A stretch of DNA of 64,000 nucleotides from Hyalangium gracile (GTDB taxonomy: Bacteria; Myxococcota; Myxococcia; Myxococcales; Myxococcaceae), in NCBI RefSeq assembly GCF_020103725.1, contig NZ_JAHXBG010000024.1, forward strand, positions 1 through 64,000, in the 5' to 3' direction. Position 1 is the first letter of the stretch. Every line of letters begins with the position of its first letter. This document shows positions 53,606-61,324 of this stretch, piece by piece. Made by a program: the position numbers and the translations under genes. The notes below the pieces were generated by a model that worked only from the letters and a program-made list of their open reading frames with translations, made no database searches and was not told the DNA's origin.

Positions 53606-54496
53606 ATGAAGAGCTTCAAGGTCGGCGGCTTCAAGACTCCTTCCTTCTCCAGGCCCGAGACGCGGAGCCCCAGCTTCTCGGCGCCCCGGTCCCCCCCGCC
53701 TACCCCCCGGCAGCCTCCCGTGCGGGATGGGTTCGACTCCTCCAGCACCCGGGGGACCTCGTGGAACCCCTTCGGGAGGCAGTCACCTCCGAACGTCACG
53801 TCCCAGTTCGCCGCGCACCCGGAGAACTTCGCCTGCAACAACATGCTCAACGGGTACAACATGTTCCCGGGCAAGAGCCCCGACGGCGTGAAGCTCCCCA
53901 CCTCGCAGAACCCCTGGGTTCACGCCAACGACTCCAAGGTGAGCCTGAACGTCCACCAGCAGAACGGCAACTCGAACCTCTCGCTCTCGCACGCGAACAC
54001 CCAGGGTGCCCCGGCCCACTACCTGCACTACCAGTCGACGGGCACCGGTCGTTTCGCGGGCATCGAGGGCGTGCCGCTCCACCCTCAGCCGGGCCAGCCG
54101 AACATGGTGGTGACGGGGCCCCTCAACGGCTGCGCCGTCCACGCGCTGCAGAACAAGGACGACCACACCCTGTCCTTCGTCCACCACGCGGACTTCTCGA
54201 GGAACGGGAGGCAGGAGTACAGCGACTTCCTCGCCCAGAACCAACACCTCCGGCCGCTGGGCAGCTTCGGGCCGAGCGACTACGCGCACTCCACGGGCAA
54301 CGGCCGCATCGAGACGGGCGCCACGGCCTTCGCCCACTACTACACGCGGCCCGGCCACACGCAGGGCGAGTGGCAGATGGTGGGCCAGCTCAATGACTGG
54401 CAGAACGGAGGAGACCGGTACGGCCGCCCGCAGCTGGGCTGGCCCGAGAAACTCTCCGTGCCGACCATTCAGACCATCCCGCTCAAGCCGGAGTAG
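53606..54496 (+). CDS. CNF-like deamidase candidate, effector-like
   Basis: 296 residues, no signal peptide. A Ser/Pro-rich N-terminus holds PVRDGFDSSS near residue 41, a motif shared with two other proteins of this window. The core reads GPLNGCAVHALQNKDDHTLS followed by FVHHADFSRNG: Cys176 and His193 or His194. A Gly-Cys plus His 15-18 residues later at the end of a strand is the pattern of CNF/CheD-type glutamine deamidases and related papain-like toxins. Other family features were not verified, so this is a structural guess. The N-terminus could serve signal-independent export. Confidence 0.7.
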   Translation: MKSFKVGGFKTPSFSRPETRSPSFSAPRSPPPTPRQPPVRDGFDSSSTRGTSWNPFGRQSPPNVTSQFAAHPENFACNNMLNGYNMFPGKSPDGVKLPTSQNPWVHANDSKVSLNVHQQNGNSNLSLSHANTQGAPAHYLHYQSTGTGRFAGIEGVPLHPQPGQPNMVVTGPLNGCAVHALQNKDDHTLSFVHHADFSRNGRQEYSDFLAQNQHLRPLGSFGPSDYAHSTGNGRIETGATAFAHYYTRPGHTQGEWQMVGQLNDWQNGGDRYGRPQLGWPEKLSVPTIQTIPLKPE

Positions 54497-54553
54497 TCCT
54501 TCGAGCTCCAACGTCGTGGTCAATGCTCTCGTCGAGGGCTAGGGTGCGCCGGC

Positions 54554-55468
54554 ATGAACGCTCGTGCCACGCTCCCAGCCTTCGTCGTCGCGTGCCTGGC
54601 CGCCAGCGCCGTCCAGGCGAAGCCCTACCGCGCCATGGTGACGCGCACCGCGGAGACCACCCGCAGCGGCAACCTGGAGCTGGGCCTTCGCTACCAGGGC
54701 TTCTTCTCCCTGGACTTCGAGGAGTCCCAGCCCTACCAGCAGCTCTCCCCGAGCGCCCGCTTCGGCATCCTCGACAACCTGGAGGCCAACATCTACCTCG
54801 AGGTGCTGGCGCTGGGGCTGCCGGGGGACGAAGAGTTCCAGGTGGCCTTCGGCGACATCCCCATCGGGTTGCAGTGGACCTTCCTGGAGGAGCGCACCTT
54901 CGCGCTGGCCGTCTACGGGCGCGGCACGCTGCCCACGGGGCCGAGTGATCTGGACACCGTGCTGCCGACCCTGTCGGACGGCACCTGGGATCTGGAGGGC
55001 AGCCTCATCGGCGAGCTGCGCGCGAGCAAGGATCTGCGCTTCATGCTCAACGCCAGCTATCTGCGCCACGGGACACGGGGACGCGGCGAGCTGCCCGACT
55101 TCGACGTGCCGGACGCGGTGCAGTTCGGGCTGGCGGGGGCGTACAACCTCGACAACTTCACGCTGGTGGGGTTGGAGGTGGTGGGGCGCTTCTTCCTCGA
55201 GGATGCCATCACCCCGGCGTGGCGGGACAACGCCAACCAGGTGGAGATCATCCCCGTGGTCCGCTACGAGGCCTTCCCGGGGCTGGTGCTGGAGGCGGTG
55301 GCCGGCGTGTCGGTGACGCCGGGCTTGTGGGACATCTACCAGTTCCGCGCGCTGCTCGGGGGGACGTACGAGTTCGATCTCGGAGAGGGCCCCAAGCTGC
55401 CCAAGAGCGAGGACGATCTGCGGCGGCCCGGGCGCCCCACCAAGAAGCAGCCCCCTCGCCGACGCTGA
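54554..55468 (+). CDS. Outer-membrane beta-barrel protein
   Basis: 304 residues with a signal peptide ending SAVQA. The mature protein is a run of short amphipathic strands with aromatic ends (LELGLRYQGFFSLDFEES, NIYLEVLALGL, IPIGLQWTFLEERTFALAVY, TLVGLEVVGRFFLEDAI, FRALLGGTYEFDLG), typical of an outer-membrane barrel. The C-terminal 25 residues are basic and disordered, after the last strand, which is unusual for a barrel ending in Phe. Substrate or role is unknown. Confidence 0.78.
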   Translation: MNARATLPAFVVACLAASAVQAKPYRAMVTRTAETTRSGNLELGLRYQGFFSLDFEESQPYQQLSPSARFGILDNLEANIYLEVLALGLPGDEEFQVAFGDIPIGLQWTFLEERTFALAVYGRGTLPTGPSDLDTVLPTLSDGTWDLEGSLIGELRASKDLRFMLNASYLRHGTRGRGELPDFDVPDAVQFGLAGAYNLDNFTLVGLEVVGRFFLEDAITPAWRDNANQVEIIPVVRYEAFPGLVLEAVAGVSVTPGLWDIYQFRALLGGTYEFDLGEGPKLPKSEDDLRRPGRPTKKQPPRRR

Positions 55469-55490
55469 CCATTCACGGAGCGACTCATTC

Positions 55491-55886
55491 ATGATTGACC
55501 ACACGGGCATTGGTGTCGCGGATGTCCCCCGATCCGCTGAGTTCTATGACGCGGCGCTGGGAGCGCTGGGGCTGCGCCGAGTCGAGGAACTTCGAGAGGG
55601 CGAGCGGCTGGACGGCGTTGGCTATGGCGTGGACTACCCCGTCTTCTGGATTGACCGCTTCCATCCGCACGGCGTGAAGCAGCACACGGCATTCGCCGCG
55701 AAGAGCCGCGCCGAGGTGGATGCGTTCCACGCGGCGGGCCTGCGTGCCGGTGGAACGGATAACGGCGCTCCAGGGCTGCGTCCGACCGACACGGGCTACC
55801 CTGCTGGGTATTACGCGGCCTTCGTGATCGATCCGGACGGCAACAACATGGAGGCCCTCTACCGAGAGCGTCCGGCTCAGCCCTAG
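55491..55886 (+). CDS. VOC/glyoxalase-family protein
   Basis: 131 residues in the vicinal oxygen chelate fold: MIDHTGIGVADVPRSAEFYD with the first metal His, KQHTAFAAKSRAEVDAFHA and AAFVIDPDGNNMEALYRE with His and Glu positions typical of glyoxalase/bleomycin-resistance relatives. The metal ligands His4, His64 and Glu125 appear present. Reaction is not predictable. It lies 22 bases after the barrel gene. Confidence 0.88.
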   Translation: MIDHTGIGVADVPRSAEFYDAALGALGLRRVEELREGERLDGVGYGVDYPVFWIDRFHPHGVKQHTAFAAKSRAEVDAFHAAGLRAGGTDNGAPGLRPTDTGYPAGYYAAFVIDPDGNNMEALYRERPAQP

Positions 55887-55927
55887 GCGCTGATGCAGGG
55901 GAACGACGCCTCGAGACAAGGGAGGCG

Positions 55928-55961
55928 GGAGCCTCCCGGCTCGTGAGTAGCGGGAGGCTCC
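55928..55961. terminator. Hairpin between convergent genes
   Basis: GGAGCCTCCCG and CGGGAGGCTCC, a perfect 11-bp inverted repeat with a 12-base loop, lie between the VOC gene and the convergent small-peptide gene. No T-run flanks it. Confidence 0.5.
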
Positions 55962-55990
55962 AGCGCTGTCACCTCTGAAGACGAGGGTTG

Positions 55991-56173
55991 TCAGTAGAGG
56001 TGAACGGTCTCTGCGTGGGTGAGGATCGGCTGACCACTCGACCGGAGGTACAGGTGAACGGACTCGGCCCCGCCGATGACCGCGTCGAGCAGTGCGCTGT
56101 CCTCGATCGTGGGGAGGCTCTCCAGCGTGGAAGAGGTGTCGTTCTCGTTTCGGGTCTCGAGCATACGCTTCAT
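55991..56173 (-). CDS. Small peptide with double-glycine leader (RiPP/bacteriocin precursor candidate)
   Basis: 60 residues; the ATG follows AGGGGGAAA, a good ribosome site. The first half (MKRMLETRNENDTSSTLESL, PTIEDSALLDAVIGG) matches a double-glycine leader, with the GG at residues 34-35 preceded by an acidic/hydrophobic pattern as in LanM- and C39-processed leaders. The remaining 25 residues begin AESVHLY and end AETVHLY, a near repeat, with Ser, Thr and His but no Cys. No modifying enzyme or C39 transporter gene is recognised nearby. The only same-strand neighbour is an unknown 74-residue ORF upstream. Confidence 0.65.
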   Translation of the reverse strand: MKRMLETRNENDTSSTLESLPTIEDSALLDAVIGGAESVHLYLRSSGQPILTHAETVHLY

Positions 56174-56306
56174 GGTGTTTCCCCCTGTGGAGTGCGCTGG
56201 CCATGGGAGAACAGCGGCTCAGCGCGAGAGAAGAATTCACGCGGCGTGCGCTCCAAGTCAACACAAAATCATCACGCATGTAATTCGCGATTTATGATGT
56301 TTGTGT

Positions 56307-56531
56307 TTAGCGCATGTAGAGGAAGATGTTCGGCTCTTTCTGCTTGGCCTTGAAGTTCCGTGGCTGGGGATGGATCCCCCGAGCAGGAGAATGTGCGGGC
56401 AGAAAGCAGGCAGTCCGCTTCATCACATCGCGCGGAAACTCGGCGTCACGCCGTGCTTCCAGCAGTTCTGATTGAATCTGCAGGTGCTGGTGCAGGTGCG
56501 CGATCGTCCATTGATCTCCGCTCAAACGCAT
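56307..56531 (-). CDS. Hypothetical protein, 74 residues
   Basis: A small protein starting MRLSGDQWTIAHLHQHLQIQ, then SELLEARRDAEFPRDVMKRT and ACFLPAHSPARGIHPQPRNF. The ATG is preceded by ATGGAGACACTCC, a good ribosome site, and the sequence reads like a true protein. An open frame upstream is longer but lacks a start signal. It lies 133 bases upstream of the peptide gene on the same strand. Function is unknown; involvement with the peptide is only a suggestion from position. Confidence 0.6.
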   Translation of the reverse strand: MRLSGDQWTIAHLHQHLQIQSELLEARRDAEFPRDVMKRTACFLPAHSPARGIHPQPRNFKAKQKEPNIFLYMR

Positions 56532-56788
56532 GGAGTGTCTCCATTGATTGGCCCCGAATGGCTGGCAGCACCCTGCGGCGCCGCGTGGCGGAGGCTCAAG
56601 TGAGGTGGACACACTCTTTCGAAGGGTGGAGCGTGAGCGAGGTGGGCGGTTCTGGTCCGAACTGGTACGACAGGCAGACCAGTTCGGAAAGACCACGCCT
56701 CAGCTACCCCACCCACCCCTGACGCCCTACGCATGAGGTAGGCTGTGCGGGAGAGAAGTAGCGGTTCCACTCTTTCCCCAGGGATGAC

Positions 56789-58147
56789 ATGGGCAGCAAG
56801 GCGCTCCTCACTCCGGCCCATCCGGCCCTGCTTCCGCTCGATACGGTGGTGGAGGCCTGGCGCGTGGTGGGCTGGGCCGGCTGCGGTGTCTATGGGGCTG
56901 TGTATCGCGCGGTGCCCGTGCACGACGAGCACGCCCCACCCGTGGCCCTCAAGCTGGCGCTGCATCCCGAGGACCCTCGCTTCGTGCGCGAGGGGGAGCT
57001 GCTGTCGCGCTGTCGCCACCCCAGCATCCCGCGCCTGCTGGGGCAGGGCTCCTGGCAGTCTCCCGCTGGCAGCCGTCACCCGTTCCTGGTGATGGAGTGG
57101 GTGGATGGGGTGCCCTTGTACGAGCAGGCCCAGGCTCAGCCTCCCGAGCCCTCTCAGGTGCGGCGCTGGTTGCAGCAGCTCGCGGAGGCGCTGGCCGTGC
57201 TGCACGCGCAGGGGGCCGTCCATCGAGACCTGAAGGGGGGCAACATCCTGGTACGCAGCAGGGATGGTCGGGCCATGCTCATGGACTTCGGCACCGGGCT
57301 GTATCCTGGAGCGGCCCCGCTCACTCCGGCCATGCGGTTTCCAGGCACACCGATTTATCGCTCTCCGGAGTCCTGGCTCTTCGAGGTGCGCTTCTACCGA
57401 GACGAGGGGGCGCGCTACCGGCCGGCCCCAGCCGATGACTTGTACGCGCTGGGAGTGACGGCGTGCCGGCTGCTGACCGGCGAGTACCCCGAGCCGGCGG
57501 TGCCCGTGAGGGACGAGCACGGCGTGTGTCACATGCAGGGAGTGCTGTTGCCACGTGCGCTGCGGAAGAGCCCGAACGTGGATCCGGCTCTGCGCGCCTG
57601 CACGTTGAGACTGCTGACGGTGCAGCCCGAGCAGAGGGGGAGTGCGGAGCAACTGGCGAGGGAGCTGGAATCAACCCTCAGGCCCGCGAGGCTCCGCCCA
57701 CGTCACGGCAGGCGTGGGTGGGCCCTGGCCGCGGCGGCAGTTGCCCTGGCCGTCGGGGCGTGGGCAGCGGTTCCTGGCAGGTTCTGGCGGGAGCGTTCCG
57801 TCGCGCAGGCCGAGCGCATGGGGGCGGCGGTAGGGACCGCCGGGCTCGGGGACGCGGCAGCGGGCATGGTCTTGGTGCAGGCACCCGCTGGCAGCGCGAC
57901 GGAAGGAATGGGCAAGGACACGCTGCCCGAGCCCCTGCCCGGGCAGGTGAAGCCCGATCAGAAAGGGCGGTGCCCGTTCAAGGGGTTGGTTTCGCTGAAC
58001 GGAGGGTGCTGGTTGACGGAGGCTCAGGGAGAGCCTGAGAAATGCGTGGAGCTCGGGGGCCAGATGTTCCAGGGCACCTGTTACATGCCCCTCGTTCCAC
58101 CCGGGCGGAAGCGTCCTCCCACCTCGGGTTCCATGAAGAATCCGTAG
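56789..58147 (+). CDS. Membrane Ser/Thr protein kinase with Cys-containing C-terminal domain
   Basis: 452 residues. A Hanks-type kinase occupies about 20-300: GWAGCGVYGAVYRAV glycine loop, Lys55 in PVALKLALH, catalytic HRDLKGGNILV (His145-Asp147), DFGTGLYPG at 166 and PGTPIYRSPE. A membrane helix follows at about 309-327 (GWALAAAAVALAVGAWAA). The extracytoplasmic C-terminus has KGRCPFKGLVSLNGGCWLTE and CVELGGQMFQGTCYMPLVPP, four or more cysteines, and ends PPGRKRPPTSGSMKNP. A similar 3' end is repeated at 63245-63305. HRDLKGGN is intact; activity is likely. Confidence 0.92.
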   Translation: MGSKALLTPAHPALLPLDTVVEAWRVVGWAGCGVYGAVYRAVPVHDEHAPPVALKLALHPEDPRFVREGELLSRCRHPSIPRLLGQGSWQSPAGSRHPFLVMEWVDGVPLYEQAQAQPPEPSQVRRWLQQLAEALAVLHAQGAVHRDLKGGNILVRSRDGRAMLMDFGTGLYPGAAPLTPAMRFPGTPIYRSPESWLFEVRFYRDEGARYRPAPADDLYALGVTACRLLTGEYPEPAVPVRDEHGVCHMQGVLLPRALRKSPNVDPALRACTLRLLTVQPEQRGSAEQLARELESTLRPARLRPRHGRRGWALAAAAVALAVGAWAAVPGRFWRERSVAQAERMGAAVGTAGLGDAAAGMVLVQAPAGSATEGMGKDTLPEPLPGQVKPDQKGRCPFKGLVSLNGGCWLTEAQGEPEKCVELGGQMFQGTCYMPLVPPGRKRPPTSGSMKNP

Positions 58148-58171
58148 ACCGGGCTCACTGAATGTGACGGC

Positions 58172-59251
58172 TCAGGGGGAATAGAGCTCCGCCGAGGCAA
58201 TGCTCTGCTTATCGTTGCGGCCACCCGCGATGAGCACCTGGCCCGAGGGCAGCAGCGTCGCCGTGTGGTGATGGCGCGGCTCGGAGAGCTGGAATGTGGG
58301 GCTCCAGGGGTTGGCCCCCGGGGACGGATCGAATAGCACCGCCGTGGCCAGCGTGACTCCTTCGTTGCGGCCACCCGCGATGAGCACCTGGCCCGAGGGC
58401 AGCAACGTCGCGGTGTGGTACTGGCGAGCCTCTGGCAGCGGTGGGAGGCTCCGCCAGGTGCCGGTCTCCGGATCATAGAGCTCCGCCGTGGCGCCACTCA
58501 CGACGAGCACCTTGCCCGAGAGCAGCACCGTGGCCGTGTGGTTGTCTCGAGGTCCCGACATCGAGCCCGTGCTGCTCCACGTGCTGGTGGCCGGATCATA
58601 CAGAGCGGCACTGGCTGAATATGCCTGATAGTACCCTCCCGAGAGGAGCGCCTTTCCGGTGGGCAGCAACACCAACGCGGGCTGCATCCTGCGCTCGGGA
58701 GCGGCGCTCGTCGCGGACCACGTTCCCGTGCCCTCGTCGTACAACTCGATGCTCCCAGATGTGGCCGGGTTGCCCGGATCGCCTCCAGCCACGAGCACCT
58801 TCCCTCCAGGCAACAGCACGGCCCGAGGGTAGATCCGGCCCACGCTCATGGAGCCTGTATAGGCCCAGGTTCCGCTGGCTGGGTCATACAGCTCGGCTCT
58901 ATAGCCCTGCAGCCCATGCCCCAGGACCATGACCTTGCCCGAGGAGAGCTGCACCGCTCCATGGGCGACGCGGCCCTCGTTCAAGTCCCCGGTCGGGCTC
59001 CAGTGTCCTGTGATCGGATCATAGAGTTCCGACGAGCGCAGGCCAGTGGAGTCGGAATCGATACCCGAGCCCCCCGAGACGAGCACCTTCCCGGAAGCCA
59101 GCAGCACCGCCGTGTGTCCGCTGCGCGGAGTGTTCATGCTCTCCGCGACGCTCAACCCCGAAGGGCGTGTCTGCGCGGGAGCGGGTGATTCCGTTCCCGC
59201 GGCGCATCCCACAACGAACGCCAGCATCCACAAAAGCCTTGTCTTTTTCAT
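58172..59251 (-). CDS. Kelch-repeat lipoprotein
   Basis: 359 residues. ATG 59251 follows GGAGG; upstream in-frame starts lack a site. A signal peptide ends with lipobox VVGCAAG. The rest is made of about seven Kelch repeats, each near HTATLLPSGQVLIAGGRNEG followed by AELYDP.TGTW, giving a seven-blade beta-propeller. Kelch propellers bind carbohydrates or proteins at the cell surface; this is a common lipoprotein type in myxobacteria. The repeats are close to one another at DNA level, notably at about 58212-58252 and 58365-58412. Confidence 0.92.
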   Translation of the reverse strand: MKKTRLLWMLAFVVGCAAGTESPAPAQTRPSGLSVAESMNTPRSGHTAVLLASGKVLVSGGSGIDSDSTGLRSSELYDPITGHWSPTGDLNEGRVAHGAVQLSSGKVMVLGHGLQGYRAELYDPASGTWAYTGSMSVGRIYPRAVLLPGGKVLVAGGDPGNPATSGSIELYDEGTGTWSATSAAPERRMQPALVLLPTGKALLSGGYYQAYSASAALYDPATSTWSSTGSMSGPRDNHTATVLLSGKVLVVSGATAELYDPETGTWRSLPPLPEARQYHTATLLPSGQVLIAGGRNEGVTLATAVLFDPSPGANPWSPTFQLSEPRHHHTATLLPSGQVLIAGGRNDKQSIASAELYSP

Positions 59252-59437
59252 GATGGGCCTCCGCTCATTGCTCTGGAGATGAATCACGGTTGTGTTTGGT
59301 GACGACCCTGCGGTGAGAGCGAGCTGCTGACGCGCGTCGCGGCGCGCGGGACTGGTCGTACTTTCGAGCATTTTCCATGCCGACCGTTCGTCCCGCTCGT
59401 GCTGCTCGACCTGTCTCATCGAAGGGCCGCGGTCCCC

Positions 59438-59483
59438 GGCAAGAAGTTGCCGGGAAGGGCTTGCTCGCTGGCAACTTCTTGCC
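59438..59483 (+). promoter_or_regulatory. Twin inverted-repeat operator candidate before the DDAH gene
   Basis: GGCAAGAAGTTGCC (59438-59451) and GGCAACTTCTTGCC (59470-59483) are exact reverse complements of each other, and each is itself a GGCAA-N4-TTGCC dyad. They are 32 bases apart centre to centre (about three helical turns), ending 35 bases before the start codon. They could be two regulator dimer sites, or one stem-loop in the transcript leader. Confidence 0.5.
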
Positions 59484-59518
59484 TATGGGGCTCGCCGCTC
59501 CTTGGGAACAAATCCACC

Positions 59519-60289
59519 ATGCTCATTGCCATCACCCGTGATGTGAGCTCCAGCCTTGGCGGCTGCGAGCTGTCATACGTGCCGCGCGGCGCAATCGATG
59601 TCACCACTGCCGCTGCGCAGCACAGGGGCTACCAAAAGGCGCTGGAGTCGCTCGGGTGCCGGGTGATGGCGCTGCCGGCTGAGGATGCCCTGCCCGATGC
59701 CGTGTTCGTCGAGGACGTCGCGGTGGTGCTGGACGAGGTGGCGATCCTGACACGACCGGGCGCCGAGTCGCGGCGCGCGGAGGTCTCCTCGGTGGCGGAG
59801 GTGCTGGCCCGCCATCGTCCGCTGCGCGCACTGGAGGCCCCGGGCACGCTGGATGGCGGCGATGTGCTGCGCGTGGGCCGCTCGCTGTATGTCGGGCAGT
59901 CAGCGCGCAGCAACGCCGCGGGCATCGCGCAGTTGCGCGATCGGGTCGCCGAGTTCGGATACGAGGTGCATCCGGTTCCCATTCGCGGCTGCCTGCACCT
60001 GAAGTCCGCGGTCACCCAGGTCGCGGAGGACACGTTGCTGGTGCAGCCCGCCTGGGTCGATCCGGCCGCGTTCGCGGGCTTTCGCCGGATTGAAGTCGAC
60101 CCGGGTGAGGAGCACGCCGCCAATGCGCTGTGGCTCGGCAGCGGGGTGGTGTACCCCGCCTGCTTCCCGCGCACGCAGCGGCGGCTGGAGGACGCGGGGA
60201 TCGCTGTCACCTCGGTGGATGTGTCGGAGCTGCAGAAGGCCGAGGGCGCGGTCACGTGCTGCAGCCTGGTGCTGCGGGAGGTGCCATGA
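59519..60289 (+). CDS. Dimethylarginine dimethylaminohydrolase (DDAH)-type amidinohydrolase
   Basis: 256 residues of the guanidino-group-modifying family. Catalytic residues: Glu65-Asp66 in AVFVEDVAVV, Asp113 in TLDGGDVLRV, His160 in RGCLHLKSAVT and the nucleophile Cys247 in AEGAVTCCSLVL (Cys248 is a second Cys). Members hydrolyse methylarginine to citrulline, or use arginine. The length and order match the bacterial DDAH group. No ornithine/citrulline genes are adjacent. Two inverted repeats upstream suggest it is tightly regulated. Confidence 0.92.
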   Translation: MLIAITRDVSSSLGGCELSYVPRGAIDVTTAAAQHRGYQKALESLGCRVMALPAEDALPDAVFVEDVAVVLDEVAILTRPGAESRRAEVSSVAEVLARHRPLRALEAPGTLDGGDVLRVGRSLYVGQSARSNAAGIAQLRDRVAEFGYEVHPVPIRGCLHLKSAVTQVAEDTLLVQPAWVDPAAFAGFRRIEVDPGEEHAANALWLGSGVVYPACFPRTQRRLEDAGIAVTSVDVSELQKAEGAVTCCSLVLREVP

Positions 60290-60744
60290 CGGCCACCCCA
60301 TCGAAGCCGATGACGTGGGGCATTTCTTGTCGCTGAGGAGGGCCACGCCTACAGGAGCAGGCGGGACAGAAGGCGTCGATGACATTCCTCGGCGGGTCGA
60401 CGAGCGTGAGCTCCCGAACGGCAGCCAGGCTCTTGGGTGACACCACGGCGGTGACGAGCGCCTCGTGCAGCTTCGGGTGCAGAACGCCGCTGTTCTCGTC
60501 CTTCCACGCGCGCACGCGGTCGGCATCCTCGGTGGGCTCGAGCGTGAGGGAGCCGTCGTCGAGTCCTGCCTCGATTGCGCCGCGACCAGCGATGCAGCGT
60601 GGCGGACTTCTTCCCGGGAACGACCGCGAATGCCGAGTCCGCGTCCACGATCGCCACGGCCGAGCGGGGAATGTCGTCGCCGTCGATCACGAGCAGCTCC
60701 GGGTTCATCGCGGCAGGCTGAGCGATCCGGAAGAGTTCGTCCAT
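60252..60744 (-). pseudogene. Frameshifted hypothetical gene
   Basis: One frame starts at ATG 60744 (MDELFRIAQPAAMNPELLVI, then VVPGKKSATLHR). At about 60585 it turns into Arg-rich text, while a second frame continues sensibly with GRGAIEAGLDDGSLTLEPTE, RAWKDENSGVLHPKLHEALV and VDPPRNVIDAFCPAC. One base too many or too few, near the TGGTCGCGG segment around 60580-60590, would join both. The second frame has no near stop and runs into a 25-base repeat, then over the DDAH gene end to 60252, so the true 3' end seems lost. It is a broken gene or a sequencing error. No family was recognised. Confidence 0.55.
60324..60348. repeat. 25-bp direct repeat, copy 1
   Basis: The 25 bases differ from the copy at 63215-63239 by one base and have the same orientation. 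Both lie just past the stop of a plus-strand gene. Confidence 0.7.
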
Positions 60745-60757
60745 TCGGCCAAGGCTA

Positions 60758-61246
60758 TCATCGACGGCGCCGGTAGGTGACCCTCAGGTCGTCATCCCAG
60801 TGCGTGTCGTCCTGGCTGAGCTGCCAGAGGCCAATGAGGGTGTCGCCGTCCTCCGCGAACGTGCCGGTGAAGCGCTGCGAGAACCCCGGAGCGTTCCGTT
60901 GGATCCGCCAGGACACATCGTCGATGCTCACGTCGTAGACACGGAACACGCCGCGCGAGTCGAAATAGTGCATGGTCATCCGTGGCTTGTCGGCGGCCGC
61001 TGACTGGGAGGGCGGTGCGGCGTCGACACGATCGCGTTCGGTGAACCCGATGATAGAGACCGCATCGGGGAAAGCAGGATGATCGTGATGGGAGCGGTGG
61101 ATGAGGAACCGTTCGCCTGCCAGCCATTCGAAGCTGGCGTTGCCCGGCACGACGATGCCGGGAGTTGACGGATGGATGGCCTCGGTGGTCCACGTACCCA
61201 CCAACCGCTTCAACGCTTCCAACGCCGGCTCGGACGTCATCGACAT
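60758..61246 (-). CDS. DUF1579-like beta-barrel protein
   Basis: 162 residues. ATG 61246 follows AGGAGGAA; the frame is open a little further up. Motifs: LEALKRLVGTWTTEAIHP, NASFEWLAGERFLIHRSHHD, VSIIGFTERD, MTMHYFDSRGVFRVYDVS and FTGTFAEDGDTLIGLWQLSQ. This is the DUF1579/lipocalin-like pattern of a small ligand-binding barrel, often annotated as a hypothetical or DUF1579 protein. Ligand is unknown. Confidence 0.85.
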   Translation of the reverse strand: MSMTSEPALEALKRLVGTWTTEAIHPSTPGIVVPGNASFEWLAGERFLIHRSHHDHPAFPDAVSIIGFTERDRVDAAPPSQSAAADKPRMTMHYFDSRGVFRVYDVSIDDVSWRIQRNAPGFSQRFTGTFAEDGDTLIGLWQLSQDDTHWDDDLRVTYRRRR

Positions 61247-61324
61247 GGCTTCCTCCTTCGGGACGGCCTGGCTACCACGTCGGTTCATACCTCCATCGCA
61301 CTGACCGCTGCGAGAGGAGTGGCC

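Noticed and set aside
58172-59251. Repeated DNA segments that could suggest a CRISPR or mobile repeat
   Set aside because: They are in-frame Kelch repeats of a propeller lipoprotein.
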